Part shown: in pieces, positions 35,184 through 45,400 of the stretch
How positions within the stretch are numbered: the first letter of the stretch is position 1
Layout of the letters: every line of letters begins with the position of its first letter
From: Paenibacillus sp. DMB20
GTDB lineage: Bacteria; Bacillota; Bacilli; Paenibacillales; Paenibacillaceae
DNA length: 64,000 nt
Direction of reading: 5' to 3'
Assembly (NCBI RefSeq): GCF_000987955.1
Contig: NZ_LAZU01000017.1
Span: 62,001 to 126,000, forward strand
Position numbers and translations under genes: made by a program
Notes under the pieces: model-generated
Database searches by the model: none
Told to the model about the DNA's origin: nothing
Seen by the model: only the letters and a program-made list of their open reading frames with translations

Positions 35184-37487
35184 ATGATTAACGAAACCTG
35201 CAGGCTGATGGAAGAGGAGCCGGCCCGTATTTGGACGGAAGCTTTCCCGGTCGGCAACGGCAGACTGGGTGCCATGGTTTTTGGCGATGTATCGAGCGAG
35301 CGCATCGGGCTGAATGAAGATTCGGTCTGGTTCGGCGGGCCGAGGGAGGGCGATAATCCGGCAGCTGCCGGCAAGCTGGGGGAGATCAGAAGGCTGCTGC
35401 GCGAAGGCAAACCCCGGGAAGCCGAGAGAGAGGCGCTTTTGCACCTCACCAACATTCCGCAGTATTTCGGGCCTTACCAGCCGTTGGGCGATCTGAGGCT
35501 CCAGTTTGATCATGGCCTTCCCGATTATTCGGATTACCGGCGGGAGTTGAACCTGGGGAAGGGAATGGCATCGGTAACCTTCAGGACCGGAAACATTCAA
35601 TTTAACCGCGAAATATTCGCCAGCGCCGTAAATCAGGTGCTTGTGGTCCGGCTAACGGCATCCGAACCGGGCGCGATCTCCTTCGCCGCTCGCTTAAGCA
35701 GACGGCCGTTTGACGGAGAGATCAAGCATAGCCATGACCGCTTGCTAATGATGGAGGGAAGCTGCGGAGCGGACGGCGTCAGGTATGCGACGGTTCTGAG
35801 CTCCAGCATCTCGGGGGGATCGTGCCGTAGGGTCGGAAATTATATGGATATCCGCGGGGCGGATGCCGTGACTTTGATTCTCGCGGCACAAACCTCGTTC
35901 CGCTGCCAGGATCCCTTGAGCGAAGCCATCCGGCAGGCGGAGTCCGCGGCTTCTCTTTCCTACGAACAATTGAGAGAAGCGCATATCCGGGATCATAGCG
36001 CCTTGTTTGACCGGGTTTCGCTGAACCTTTCGCCTGAGGAGGCCTTTGACGAAGCAAACAGGGCGATAACGACCTCGGAGCGCCTTCGGCTTTACAGGCA
36101 GGGGGGAAAGGATCCCTCGCTGGAAGCGCTGTTCTACCAATACGGGCGCTATTTGCTGATCGCAAGCTCAAGACCCGGCAGCCTGCCGGCCAATCTTCAG
36201 GGCATCTGGAATGAAAGCTTTACGCCGCCTTGGGAGAGCGACTACCATCTGAATATCAATCTGCAGATGAACTACTGGATTGCGGAAACGGGCAATTTGC
36301 CTGAATGCCATGAACCGTTGTTCGATTTCATTGACCGCCTGGCCGCGAACGGGCGTAAAACCGCTGCGGCTTTATATCATGCAAGAGGGTTCACGGCCCA
36401 TTCCTCCTCAAACCTGTGGGCGGAGAGCGGATTGTTCGGGGCCTGGACGCCCGCGATTTTCTGGCCCACGGGAGGCGCATGGCTGGCCCTCCATTTATGG
36501 GAGCATTACCGGTATAACCGCTGCGAGGACTTTTTGCGGGATCGGGCCTATCCCGTGCTGAAGGAAGCCGCGCTATTCTTCCTTGACTATCTCGTCGAAG
36601 ATGGCAGCGGATTTCTGGTCACCTCGCCATCGCTTTCGCCGGAAAACAGCTACATTACGGATAACGGGCAGTCAGGGGGTTTATGCTCCGGCCCTTCCAT
36701 GGATTCGCAAATTGTGTACGCGCTGTTCACGGCCTGTATCGAAGCGGCCGAGGAGCTGGGGACAGATGACAAGCTTGCGGAGGAATGGAGAGATGCCCGG
36801 TCCAAACTGGCCCCGCCCCGGATTGGCCGTTATGGCCAAATTATGGAGTGGGCCGTTGATTATGAAGAGGCGGAACCGGGGCATCGCCATATCTCCCATT
36901 TGTTTGCCTTGCATCCGGGGGAGCAGATCATTCCCCACCGGACGCCCGAACTGGCTGAGGCCGCACAACGAACGCTGGAGCGCCGCTTGAAATACGGTGG
37001 AGGACACACCGGCTGGAGCCAGGCCTGGATCACGAACTTCTGGGCAAGGCTCGGCAATGGGGACAAAGCCCATGAGAGTCTTCGCGAGCTGCTCGCCAAA
37101 GCGGTTCATCCGAATTTATTCGGTGACCATCCGCCTTTCCAAATTGACGCCAACTTCGGAGGAGCGGCCGCGATCCAGGAGCTGCTGCTTCAATCCCATG
37201 GGGGAGAAATACGTCTGCTGCCGGCCCTTCCTTCCCGTTGGCCTTCCGGTTCGGCCAAAGGGCTTCGGGCCAGGGGAGGATTCACCGTTCATATGGATTG
37301 GAGAGACGGCAGGTTGGAATTGGCCGAGATTTGCGCCGCCCAGACCGGAGAATGCACGTTATACAGCACGGATCCTCTGGTGGTCTCAGCCGCCGACCGT
37401 CCTTCCGTACCGGTGAGGAAAGCGGGATGCAGGTACACGTTTTCTATGCGGCAGGGAGAAACGATCACGATTTCCTTGGGTTCATAG
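35184..37487 (+). CDS. Glycoside hydrolase family 95 (alpha-L-fucosidase/galactosidase)
   Basis: 767 residues, usual GH95 length. The N-terminal beta domain starts [20 protein letters not shown] with [11 protein letters not shown]. The alpha/alpha barrel contains [16 protein letters not shown] and [20 protein letters not shown], which carry the asparagines used in this inverting family, and the C-terminal part has [17 protein letters not shown]. No signal peptide: a cytoplasmic enzyme on imported oligosaccharides. It removes alpha-1,2-linked L-fucose or L-galactose. GGAGGAGG precedes the ATG. It is 57 bases ahead of the GH35 gene. Confidence 0.9.
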   Translation: MINETCRLMEEEPARIWTEAFPVGNGRLGAMVFGDVSSERIGLNEDSVWFGGPREGDNPAAAGKLGEIRRLLREGKPREAEREALLHLTNIPQYFGPYQPLGDLRLQFDHGLPDYSDYRRELNLGKGMASVTFRTGNIQFNREIFASAVNQVLVVRLTASEPGAISFAARLSRRPFDGEIKHSHDRLLMMEGSCGADGVRYATVLSSSISGGSCRRVGNYMDIRGADAVTLILAAQTSFRCQDPLSEAIRQAESAASLSYEQLREAHIRDHSALFDRVSLNLSPEEAFDEANRAITTSERLRLYRQGGKDPSLEALFYQYGRYLLIASSRPGSLPANLQGIWNESFTPPWESDYHLNINLQMNYWIAETGNLPECHEPLFDFIDRLAANGRKTAAALYHARGFTAHSSSNLWAESGLFGAWTPAIFWPTGGAWLALHLWEHYRYNRCEDFLRDRAYPVLKEAALFFLDYLVEDGSGFLVTSPSLSPENSYITDNGQSGGLCSGPSMDSQIVYALFTACIEAAEELGTDDKLAEEWRDARSKLAPPRIGRYGQIMEWAVDYEEAEPGHRHISHLFALHPGEQIIPHRTPELAEAAQRTLERRLKYGGGHTGWSQAWITNFWARLGNGDKAHESLRELLAKAVHPNLFGDHPPFQIDANFGGAAAIQELLLQSHGGEIRLLPALPSRWPSGSAKGLRARGGFTVHMDWRDGRLELAEICAAQTGECTLYSTDPLVVSAADRPSVPVRKAGCRYTFSMRQGETITISLGS

Positions 37488-37544
37488 CAGCGTTACAGCC
37501 TATCGGTCATGAATCCCATACATTATTAAGCGGAGGTTACTACA

Positions 37545-39374
37545 ATGAGTTTACTTACTTGGAGCAACGGACAATATTTGCTGGACGGGGAGCCGTACCG
37601 GATCATCTCGGGAGCGATCCATTATTTCCGGGTGGTACCGGAGTATTGGGAGGACCGTCTGTTAAAGCTGAAAGCCTGCGGATTCAATACGGTTGAGACC
37701 TATATCGCCTGGAACGTGCATGAACCCAAAGAGGGAGAGTTCGTTTTTACCGGCATGGCCGATATCGTGTCGTTCATTAAACTTGCCGGAGAGCTCGGGC
37801 TCCACGTCATTGTCAGACCGAGTCCGTTCATTTGCGCGGAATGGGAGTTCGGCGGTTTGCCGGGCTGGCTGCTGGCATACGGGGATATGAAGCTCCGCTG
37901 CTGCGATCCGCTCTATTTGAGCAAGGTGGACCGTTATTACGACGAACTGATTCCGCGTCTGGTTCCGCTATTGTCCACCCACGGCGGGCCGATTCTGGCC
38001 GTTCAGGTGGAAAACGAATACGGCAGTTACGGCAATGACCGCGCTTATCTGGGCTATTTGCGGGACGGATTGGTAAATCGTGGGATCGATGTCCTGCTCT
38101 TCACTTCCGACGGCCCTACCGATGAGATGCTGCTGGGCGGAACGCTGGACGATGTGCATGCCACAGTCAACTTCGGTTCGCGCGTGGAGGAATCATTCGC
38201 CAAGTACAGAGAATACCGCAAGGACGAGCCGCTTATGGTGATGGAATACTGGAACGGCTGGTTCGACCACTGGATGCAGGATCATCATGTCCGGGATGCG
38301 GAGGATGTGGCCGGCGTTCTGGACGAAATGCTGGAGCATGGCTCGTCCATCAATATGTACATGTTCCACGGCGGAACCAATTTCGGCTTCTACAACGGAG
38401 CGAATCATGCGGCGGCCTACGAGCCGACGACGACCAGTTATGATTATGATGCCCCGCTGACGGAATGGGGGGACCGGACGGAGAAGTTCGAAGCTGTCCG
38501 GAGGGTGCTTTCCAAGCACGGTTTTGCTCCGTCTTGCCCGTTTCCTGAGCCGATCCCGAAAACTGCTTACGGAAAGGTTGCCCTGACGGAACAAGCGGAG
38601 CTGTTCGCGGGCTTCAATCTGGACGCCTTATCCCAACCGGTGAAAAGCGTAAACATTGAGCCGATGGAGAAATTCGGACAGTCTTACGGTTTTATTTTGT
38701 ACAGTACTTATGTGCAGGGACCGCGTAAGGGACAGAAGCTGTACATTCAGGAAGTTCGGGACCGGGCCCAAGTATTCCTCGATGGAAAGGCGCTTGGGGT
38801 CGTTGAGCGATGGAATCCGCAGCCGCTGGATATTTCGGTCCCGGCCGGAGGGGCGAGGTTGGACATACTCGTCGAAAACATGGGGCGGGTTAATTACGGA
38901 CCGCTCATTCGGGACCCTAAGGGGATTACGCAAGGGGTCCGGATCGACAATCAGTTCCAGTATGACTGGACGGTCCGCACGCTGCCGTTGGAGCCGGAGA
39001 CGCTGGCTTCGCTGATGTACGGCAAACCGAACGGTGAGACGGCGGAGCAGCCGGGGACGCCGGCATTTTACCGCGGGCGCTTCGAGGCGGAGGAGATCGG
39101 CGATACGTTTCTCCGCTTTGACGGCTGGAACAAAGGGGTAGCCTGGATCAACGGCTTCAATCTTGGCCGATACTGGAATGCCGGACCGCAGCGGGCATTG
39201 TACATTCCGGGTCCATTGCTCCGCAAAGGGCAGAACGAGCTGGTTCTGTTGGAGCTGCACGGTTGTCCGGAATCTTGCGAAGTCGAGCTGTCCGCTCATC
39301 CTGACCTCGGCACGACCGCGGCCGTCGACGATGCGGTGCTGAATTTTGTGCAGGAAGACGAACTGTCCGAGTAA
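37545..39374 (+). CDS. Beta-galactosidase, glycoside hydrolase family 35
   Basis: 609 residues. The TIM barrel begins FLVDG-like (YLLDGEPYRIISGAIHYFRV). The acid/base glutamate is in QVENEYGSYG (about residue 158) and the nucleophile glutamate in LMVMEYWNGWFDHW (about residue 233), followed by MYMFHGGTNFGF. C-terminal jelly-roll domains complete the enzyme. It releases non-reducing beta-galactose. No signal peptide, so it acts after import. GGAGG precedes the ATG. Together with GH95 it suggests that the locus handles a polymer with galactose and fucose side groups. Confidence 0.92.
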   Translation: MSLLTWSNGQYLLDGEPYRIISGAIHYFRVVPEYWEDRLLKLKACGFNTVETYIAWNVHEPKEGEFVFTGMADIVSFIKLAGELGLHVIVRPSPFICAEWEFGGLPGWLLAYGDMKLRCCDPLYLSKVDRYYDELIPRLVPLLSTHGGPILAVQVENEYGSYGNDRAYLGYLRDGLVNRGIDVLLFTSDGPTDEMLLGGTLDDVHATVNFGSRVEESFAKYREYRKDEPLMVMEYWNGWFDHWMQDHHVRDAEDVAGVLDEMLEHGSSINMYMFHGGTNFGFYNGANHAAAYEPTTTSYDYDAPLTEWGDRTEKFEAVRRVLSKHGFAPSCPFPEPIPKTAYGKVALTEQAELFAGFNLDALSQPVKSVNIEPMEKFGQSYGFILYSTYVQGPRKGQKLYIQEVRDRAQVFLDGKALGVVERWNPQPLDISVPAGGARLDILVENMGRVNYGPLIRDPKGITQGVRIDNQFQYDWTVRTLPLEPETLASLMYGKPNGETAEQPGTPAFYRGRFEAEEIGDTFLRFDGWNKGVAWINGFNLGRYWNAGPQRALYIPGPLLRKGQNELVLLELHGCPESCEVELSAHPDLGTTAAVDDAVLNFVQEDELSE

Positions 39375-39385
39375 ATCGGAGGTTA

Positions 39386-39432
39386 AAGGGGACGTCCCAA
39401 GGGTCCATGGACCTGGGACGCCCCCATTTTTA
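39386..39432 (+). terminator. Terminator after the GH35 gene
   Basis: GGGGACGTCCCAAGGGTCC pairs with GGACC.TGGGACGCCCCC around ATGG, then ATTTTTATTTTG. A very strong hairpin. Confidence 0.85.
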
Positions 39433-39618
39433 TTTTGTAAGGCGGATTCTGTGAGGGATCATCCAGACCACCATCCCAGTCGAAAATGATCATTTTTTGG
39501 AGCTGGCGGGCAGCGATCATATGTGAATAAATTAGTGAAAGTGTAATCGAAACTCCATTTTGCCGATGAAACATAATGAGGAATAGTAGAAAATAGTAAT
39601 ATCTATTGGAGGTCGACA

Positions 39619-42483
39619 ATGAAACGATTAATGGCAGCTCTGTTAAGCCTTATGTTAATCCTCACGGCTCTTTCAGGTTCGGTGCAAGCCAAGGGGAATG
39701 ACATAAGTGCTGTTAGCGAACAGGAGTATACACGTATCGGCGAGGATTACGATATTCTTGACGACAACGTACTACTGGCGAAAAACGATGGATCCGTATG
39801 GACTTGGGTCATGAATAAAGATTCCTTAAAAACTTTAGATTGTTATATAGCTGAAATGTTCCAAATTCCGGGCTTGCAGGATGTGAAGCAATTTAGATAC
39901 AAATCGCATGAGAAGAACAGTAGAGCTATTATTAACTACGTTGCGTTAAAAAAGGATGGAACCGTATGGTATTGGGATTCCAAAATCACCGAAACCGACG
40001 CTGCAATTATACATAGTCCTATGGGTACTCCTTCGCCCATCAAAGAGTTGAATCATGTAACTTCACTCGTCGCTGATTTTTTTTACGATAGTTCTAACTT
40101 TAAGACCTTGTTCGTATTAAAATCAGATGGTTCGGTTTGGAGCTGGGGAAGTGAAATGGGCGGTGCCTCGTCGAATCCGATTCAATCCAAGCTGCTTGAT
40201 GATGTCGTATCCATAAGCTCGGCGAACGGTTTTGCATATGCGGTTAAAAAGGATGGCTCGGTTTGGAGCTGGAGCACAAGTGACTACCTTCCGCATAATA
40301 TCTCTAAGGACAATGGGCCAGAGCAGGTCAAGGGTCTTAGTGATATCGTCAAGATCGAGACTGGTGCTTATCCAAACTTTGCTTACAAGAAAGACGGCAC
40401 GGTCTTGTCCTGGTCGGCATATAGCCCTGCGAGTGTTCCCGAACAATTGCATGGAGCAACCGGCGCGCGAAGTATTGTTGAATTTAGCACGATGCTGCAA
40501 GATCGATTTATCGATTCCATTTATGCTTTGCGAACAGATGATCAGCTTTGGTCCGTGTACAACGACGATAAAGTGTTCCCCGGGCTTTCGGATATCGCTT
40601 CCGTACACAATAAGGTCAGGGACAGGTATTCTAAATGGTATTATGTATTGAAAAAGGATCAGACCTTGTGGGCGTGGGAAGATGATTATTATTCCTTGCC
40701 CAAGCTTGTTGTGTTCACGAAAGGAACGGCAGCTGGTTATCAATCTGACGAAGCTGGACAACCTACTGGTGATCAAACTGGAGTAATAGGCACACCAACT
40801 GGCGATAGCTCGGGGACATCAACCCAACCAACTGATAATCGGAATGGGACAACAGGCACACCCATCGGCGGTCAAACTGAAAAAACAAATCAACCGACGG
40901 GCAGTCGTCCTGGCACGGGGGACCAAGCAACTGGAGATCGTTCTGGGACTAAAGCTCAACCTGTTATACGGACATCGCCGGAAATTAGCCTTTTTCCGTT
41001 CATCACGATGCTGCAGTCGGGCGGACAACAGATCATTACCGCAAGCAATGTGCTTCCGGGGACAAAAATAACGTACGCCATTGACGACCCGAGCATAGGA
41101 ACCTTATCGAATGTAAATGGCATACCCGTCATCACCGCGAATAAATCCGGACAAACTATTGTGCGGGCAACCGCAACCAGGGCCGGTTTTACGGACGAGA
41201 CCGCCTACTTCTTGTTGTATGTCGTGGACAGCAGCATGCTGTCCAATACGTATCTCATGGCCATCGGGTCGATTCCTGAGGCTGACAGACAGAACCCCGT
41301 TATCGTAGAGGGGCTGACACAAACGGGAGAGCTTGTGATCACTGCCGCAAGCAGCGAAAAGCCGACTCCTGTTAACGGTCAGATCATTATAACGCCCGAG
41401 TTGATGGAACGTTTAGCAGGCAATGCGTCAAAGGCGAAATTAGCGGTAAAGCAGGCGCTGTCGGAGAATCGGATTGTACTTGCGAGAGAGTTGACCGTGA
41501 ATGCGGAAATCGTGCCCTCGTCCGGACAAAATGAATATATTTACAAGCTGTACAAGGATAGCTTCATGGGTCGAAAGGATATCGACTATATTACCGTTCA
41601 TGCGGGGGATGCGAAGCTGGTGCTGAATGTTGCCACCGCAAATCGTCTGTTCGATTCACGCACGGTGATTGTGATTCGTCTGGTCAAAGCAAATAACGGC
41701 GGATTTCACGTACAATTCTCAGATGCACAAGGTCAGGAGCTGTCGAACGTATCAAGTAACATCATGCTCATTCTGCCTGCAAAGCAGACGAATGCGACAC
41801 ATACCAGCGTGTTCTATTCTAATGGAACAAAGGCGCAGCCGATCGGCGGAAAGTTCAATCCGTCCCAAAACGGTATGGAAGCCGAAATCAACCGTTCCGG
41901 GACGTATTTCGTAGACGAAAATCCCAAGTCGTTCCCTGATGTTGACGATCGAGATCCAGAGCTACAGCAAGCGGTTCAGTTTCTGGCTTCTAAAGGAATC
42001 GTGACCGGGAAAGAGAACGGTAATTTTGAACCCGATTCCCTGCTCACCCGTGCAGAGTTCACGGCCATGCTTGTAAGAGCCTTTTACGCATTGGATGAGA
42101 CGGCGACGGAGAGTTTCTCCGACGTTCATCCGCCGCAATGGCATCGACCCTATATCGCTTCATCGGAGAAAAAGCATATCGTCGAAGGTTACCCTGACGG
42201 CACGTTCAAGCCGGATCATACGATATCCCGTGAAGAAATGACCGCCATCGGCGCAAGATCCCTGCACGAAAAGAAACATTATTATTACCCTGCGAATCCA
42301 GAGCTTTACCTGAATCAATTCGTAGACAAAGAGACAATCTCCAATTGGGCCAAGCCAACCATGTCCTTGGCTGTGAAGCAGCGTCTGATCGATGTTCCTG
42401 CCAATAAACGGATTAACGCTCGCGAGGCTGTCACGCGCGGGGAGGCTGCACGAATGCTGTACCGGCTATATTTGCAGCTTTGA
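39619..42483 (+). CDS. SLH surface protein with RCC1-like repeats
   Basis: 954 residues. Signal peptide RLMAALLSLMLILTALSGSV, cleavage after VQA. Residues 50-360 hold RCC1/propeller-like repeats built on KKDGTVWYWD, KSDGSVWSWG and KKDGSVWSWS. Residues 375-450 are a Thr/Gly-rich linker with short repeats (TGDQTG, TGDSSG, TGSRPG). An Ig-like region follows, and three SLH repeats close the protein (GIVTGKENGNFEPDSLLTRA, IVEGYPDGTFKPDHTISREE, a weaker third). It is exported and bound to the cell wall. The coding sequence looks more AT-rich than its neighbours. It sits between carbohydrate genes, but its role is unknown. Confidence 0.8.
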   Translation: MKRLMAALLSLMLILTALSGSVQAKGNDISAVSEQEYTRIGEDYDILDDNVLLAKNDGSVWTWVMNKDSLKTLDCYIAEMFQIPGLQDVKQFRYKSHEKNSRAIINYVALKKDGTVWYWDSKITETDAAIIHSPMGTPSPIKELNHVTSLVADFFYDSSNFKTLFVLKSDGSVWSWGSEMGGASSNPIQSKLLDDVVSISSANGFAYAVKKDGSVWSWSTSDYLPHNISKDNGPEQVKGLSDIVKIETGAYPNFAYKKDGTVLSWSAYSPASVPEQLHGATGARSIVEFSTMLQDRFIDSIYALRTDDQLWSVYNDDKVFPGLSDIASVHNKVRDRYSKWYYVLKKDQTLWAWEDDYYSLPKLVVFTKGTAAGYQSDEAGQPTGDQTGVIGTPTGDSSGTSTQPTDNRNGTTGTPIGGQTEKTNQPTGSRPGTGDQATGDRSGTKAQPVIRTSPEISLFPFITMLQSGGQQIITASNVLPGTKITYAIDDPSIGTLSNVNGIPVITANKSGQTIVRATATRAGFTDETAYFLLYVVDSSMLSNTYLMAIGSIPEADRQNPVIVEGLTQTGELVITAASSEKPTPVNGQIIITPELMERLAGNASKAKLAVKQALSENRIVLARELTVNAEIVPSSGQNEYIYKLYKDSFMGRKDIDYITVHAGDAKLVLNVATANRLFDSRTVIVIRLVKANNGGFHVQFSDAQGQELSNVSSNIMLILPAKQTNATHTSVFYSNGTKAQPIGGKFNPSQNGMEAEINRSGTYFVDENPKSFPDVDDRDPELQQAVQFLASKGIVTGKENGNFEPDSLLTRAEFTAMLVRAFYALDETATESFSDVHPPQWHRPYIASSEKKHIVEGYPDGTFKPDHTISREEMTAIGARSLHEKKHYYYPANPELYLNQFVDKETISNWAKPTMSLAVKQRLIDVPANKRINAREAVTRGEAARMLYRLYLQL

Positions 42484-42518
42484 GCATGTTTTTATCAAGG
42501 GAAGAGATAGAAAGATGT

Positions 42519-42555
42519 AAAAAGGGCTGGATATGATATTATCCAGTCCTTTTTC
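42519..42555 (+). terminator. Terminator after the RCC1-like SLH gene
   Basis: AAAAGGGCTGGATA pairs with TATCCAGTCCTTTT (one mismatch) around TGATAT and continues into a T-tract, ending four bases before the group II intron. Confidence 0.85.
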
Positions 42556-42558
42556 ATA

Positions 42559-42954
42559 GTACGCCCAGCATGGGCGTCATCTCTAGGGTGAGAGTCCTGA
42601 GCGGGGGCTGGCGAGCGCCTACCGTTAGCCAAAGGCAAGGTGTCCGTCGCGAGGCGGAATCTGAAGGAAGCCGAATATCCCGAAAGGGAACTGCAGCAGA
42701 GAGAAGCGGTGAAGCCGTCAGGGTATGCTGGAGTGCCGAGGGTGGATTGGCTAATTCCGGCTAGCAACTGCGGTGCTTGGGAGATGTCACGAAACACAAA
42801 TAAAGCCCTTCCGACTTCCTATTGGGAAGAGAAAGGGCTGAAAAGTTTGCTTTCCAGGTATCTGGAACTTTGTTAACCTTTTGGAACCGCCGTATGCGGA
42901 CCCGCATGTACGGTGGTGTGAGAGGACAGGGTTAGCCGCCCCTTCCTACTCGAT
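42559..42954 (+). mobile_element. ORF-less group IIC intron
   Basis: The 5' end GTACGCCCAGCATGGGCG, then TCTAGGGTGAGAGTCC, GGCAAGGTGTCCGTCGCGAG and GGAATCTGAAGGAAGC, are the conserved domain I segments of group IIC introns such as that of Oceanobacillus iheyensis. Domain V is at about 42883-42925 (GAACCGCCGTATGCGGAC through ATGTACGGTGGTGTGAGAGG), and domain VI ends CCTACTCGAT at 42954. The total is about 396 bases; the reverse transcriptase ORF normally placed in domain IV is absent. It sits immediately after a terminator, the preferred target of class IIC. It would depend on an intron-encoded protein supplied from elsewhere. Confidence 0.85.
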
Positions 42955-42959
42955 TGTCT

Positions 42960-43712
42960 TTATCTTGCCATCCAGCCGCCGTCCACGCAAAGCACGTGGC
43001 CGTTCAAATAGTCGGCTGCGGATGATGCGAGGAAGACGGCAGGGCCTTTCACGTCTTCCGGCGTTCCCCAGCGCGCAGCCGGAATCCGGTCAACGATGGA
43101 ATTCGATCGGTTCTCGTCGGCGCGGATCGGAGCGGTGTTGTCGGTGGCCATGTAGCCTGGAGCGATCCCGTTGACCTGGATGCCGCTTGCTGCCCACTCG
43201 TTGGCGAAGGCTTTGGTCAATCCGGCGACCCCGTGTTTGGAAGCCGTGTATCCAGGAACGTTAATGCCTCCCTGGAAGGAAAGCATGGAGCAGATGTTGA
43301 TGATTTTGCCGCTTCCTCTTTCGATCATATGTCTTCCGGCGATTTGCGACAGCAAAAAGACGGTGTTCAGGTTGATGTCGATCACGTCGAACCAGTCTTT
43401 GTCGCTATGGTCTTTTGCAGGCGTGCGGCGGATGATGCCTGCGTTGTTGACCAGAATATCGATATGCCCCGTTAGCTTAAGGGCTTCGTCAAACGTTTCC
43501 TGGAGCTTGCTGTGATCGCTGAGATCGACCTCAATGACGGAGGATTTTCGGCCCAGCGCCGCAATTTTGTCCGCAGTTTCCTGGCTTGTGCTTAAGGATG
43601 CGCATACGACATCGGCGCCCGCTTCCGCAAGGCCCACGGCGATGCCTTGGCCAAGCCCGCCGGCCGAGCCGGTCACCAGGGCCGTTTTTCCTGTCAAATC
43701 AAACAATTTCAT
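42960..43712 (-). CDS. kduD: 2-dehydro-3-deoxy-D-gluconate (KDG) 5-dehydrogenase, KduD-type SDR
   Basis: 250 residues, classical short-chain dehydrogenase: cofactor motif TGSAGGLGQGIA, NNAG at about residue 89, catalytic Tyr-Lys in YTASKHG, and the end NGHVLCVDGGWMAR as in KduD. It interconverts 2,5-diketo-3-deoxygluconate, the KduI product, and 2-keto-3-deoxygluconate with NAD(H). It is the last gene of the kduI-deoR-kduD operon, 48 bases after the regulator gene, with GAAGGAG upstream. Its stop codon is only five bases from the end of the group II intron. Confidence 0.88.
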   Translation of the reverse strand: MKLFDLTGKTALVTGSAGGLGQGIAVGLAEAGADVVCASLSTSQETADKIAALGRKSSVIEVDLSDHSKLQETFDEALKLTGHIDILVNNAGIIRRTPAKDHSDKDWFDVIDINLNTVFLLSQIAGRHMIERGSGKIINICSMLSFQGGINVPGYTASKHGVAGLTKAFANEWAASGIQVNGIAPGYMATDNTAPIRADENRSNSIVDRIPAARWGTPEDVKGPAVFLASSAADYLNGHVLCVDGGWMAR

Positions 43713-43760
43713 AACATGAACACTCCTTCGGGTTAATGGGTGATCGAAGATGATAAGATA

Positions 43761-44510
43761 TTACTCAATCGGGATTCCCGCATCCGTAAATGGACGCCCG
43801 GCCTCGGCTGGAAGCCGGCTGTCCGTAATAATCCGGGTAATTTCGTCCAGGGACGCAAAGGTACGGAGCGCGGTCTGCCCCAATTTATGATGGTTGACGA
43901 CGGCGGTAACCTCGCGCGCCGTTTCGATCAGCGCGCGTTTAAAATCGATCAATTCTCCCGTATAGATCGACAATCCGTGTTCGGGATGAATGCCGGTCGC
44001 CGAAATAAACGCTTTTTGTATATTCAACTGTTTCACGTAAGAGGTGGCTTCCGGCCCGGCCAGCATGTTGCGGACGCGGTAGCCGCCGGGAACGACAAGA
44101 CGTATATTGTCCTTTACGGCCAGTTCGCTGATGATGTACACGTCGTTCGTGATGACGGTAAGCGGCTGATTATCGAGACGGCGCGCGATTTCAAGGGTCG
44201 TGCTGCCCCCGTCAAGCGCAATGATATCGTTCGGGTTGATATGTTTTAGCGCTTTCCGGGCAATGTCGGCCTTTTCCTCGGCATGTTTGACCAGGGGGGC
44301 TTTCGAGGGAAGAATCCCGAACTGGTCCCCCTGCGCCAACAGCGCTCCGCCATGAACGCGGACGATGAGTCCCTGCTCTTCCAGCCTGGTCAGATCCTCG
44401 CGGATCGTTTTGCCCGTAACTCCCAGCTTCTCGCTCAGCTCCGCCACGGTCACCTCTTTGTTTGTCAGCAGAACCTCCATAATTTTCTCGTAACGTCTTA
44501 TCGAACTCAT
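43761..44510 (-). CDS. DeoR-family transcriptional repressor
   Basis: 249 residues. The N-terminal DeoR helix-turn-helix reads VTVAELSEKLGVTGKTIRED and LIVRVHGGALL; the C-terminal sugar-phosphate-isomerase-like sensor has DGGSTTLEIARRL and ISATGIHPEHGLSIYTGE. DeoR proteins usually bind a phosphorylated sugar intermediate, here perhaps phospho-KDG. It lies between kduI and kduD on the same strand, so it probably represses its own operon. The 10/9/10-phased GTTYAT arrays at 45401-45435 and 55577-55611 are the obvious operator candidates. Confidence 0.88.
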   Translation of the reverse strand: MSSIRRYEKIMEVLLTNKEVTVAELSEKLGVTGKTIREDLTRLEEQGLIVRVHGGALLAQGDQFGILPSKAPLVKHAEEKADIARKALKHINPNDIIALDGGSTTLEIARRLDNQPLTVITNDVYIISELAVKDNIRLVVPGGYRVRNMLAGPEATSYVKQLNIQKAFISATGIHPEHGLSIYTGELIDFKRALIETAREVTAVVNHHKLGQTALRTFASLDEITRIITDSRLPAEAGRPFTDAGIPIE

Positions 44511-44544
44511 CTTCGTTTCAACTCTTCCGTTAGTAATTTACCTC

Positions 44545-45378
44545 TTATTTTAAATCTTTCATCGGAACGGCGTCCATATCCGCATACGCTTTGTTATCCC
44601 CGGCCATACCCCAGATAAATGTATAATTGCTGGTGCCTACCCCGCTGTGGATGGACCAGCTTGGCGAGATGACGGCTTGCTCGTTTCTCATGACGATGTG
44701 GCGCGTTTCGTCCGGTTCTCCCATCAAGTGGAATACGACGGCCTCTTCCGGAAGGTCGAAATACATGTACGCTTCCATCCGGCGAGGGTGGACGTGCGCA
44801 GGCATCGTATTCCACATGTTGCCGGTTTTAAGCTGGGTCATGCCCATCACAAGCTGCGAGCTCTGAAGGCCGTTTTCGTGGATAAAGCGGTGAATCGTAC
44901 GCTCATTGGAGTTTTCGATCGAGCCCAGAGCGCCGGATTCCGCCTCGGCCAGCGTCGTTTTCGCCGTTGGGAATTCCTTGTGCGCCGGGGCCGAGTTCAG
45001 ATAAAACTTGGCGGGTTTTGACGCATCCTTGCTTTTGAAAACGACTTCTTTGGAGCCCATTCCGACGTAAAGGCAGTCTTTGGTATTCAGCTCATACTCG
45101 CTGCCGTCCACGACGATCACGCCAGGACCGCCGACGTTGATCGCCCCGAGTTCGCGGCGCTCCAAAAAGTATGAAACGCCCAATTCCTTCAGGTCTACCT
45201 CCAGCTTGACCTCCCGGGTTACCGGTGCGGCTCCGCCGATGATCAAACGGTCTTCGTGGGTCAATACAAGCTCCAATTGGTCGGGAGTGAACAGGGTTGG
45301 AATGTGGAATTCCTTGCGCAGCCGCTCCGTATCGAATTGTTTGACCTCATTAGGGTGGGATGCGTAGCGTCTTTCCAT
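44545..45378 (-). CDS. kduI: 5-dehydro-4-deoxy-D-glucuronate isomerase (KduI)
   Basis: 277 residues, the family length. The cupin metal site is intact: MPAHVHPRRMEAYMYFDL supplies two His and the Glu, and SWSIHSGVG the last His. It isomerises the open-chain product of unsaturated uronate (5-keto-4-deoxyuronate) to 2,5-diketo-3-deoxygluconate, thus taking the product of GH88. It is the first gene of the leftward kduI-deoR-kduD operon. Four phased GTTYAT repeats lie 23-57 bases upstream of its start. Confidence 0.93.
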   Translation of the reverse strand: MERRYASHPNEVKQFDTERLRKEFHIPTLFTPDQLELVLTHEDRLIIGGAAPVTREVKLEVDLKELGVSYFLERRELGAINVGGPGVIVVDGSEYELNTKDCLYVGMGSKEVVFKSKDASKPAKFYLNSAPAHKEFPTAKTTLAEAESGALGSIENSNERTIHRFIHENGLQSSQLVMGMTQLKTGNMWNTMPAHVHPRRMEAYMYFDLPEEAVVFHLMGEPDETRHIVMRNEQAVISPSWSIHSGVGTSNYTFIWGMAGDNKAYADMDAVPMKDLK

Positions 45379-45400
45379 AATAAACAGGTCTCCTTTTTGG

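Noticed and set aside
42640..42876. 78-codon ORF inside the group II intron
   Set aside because: Its sequence is the conserved domain I RNA of the intron read as protein; no ribosome site.
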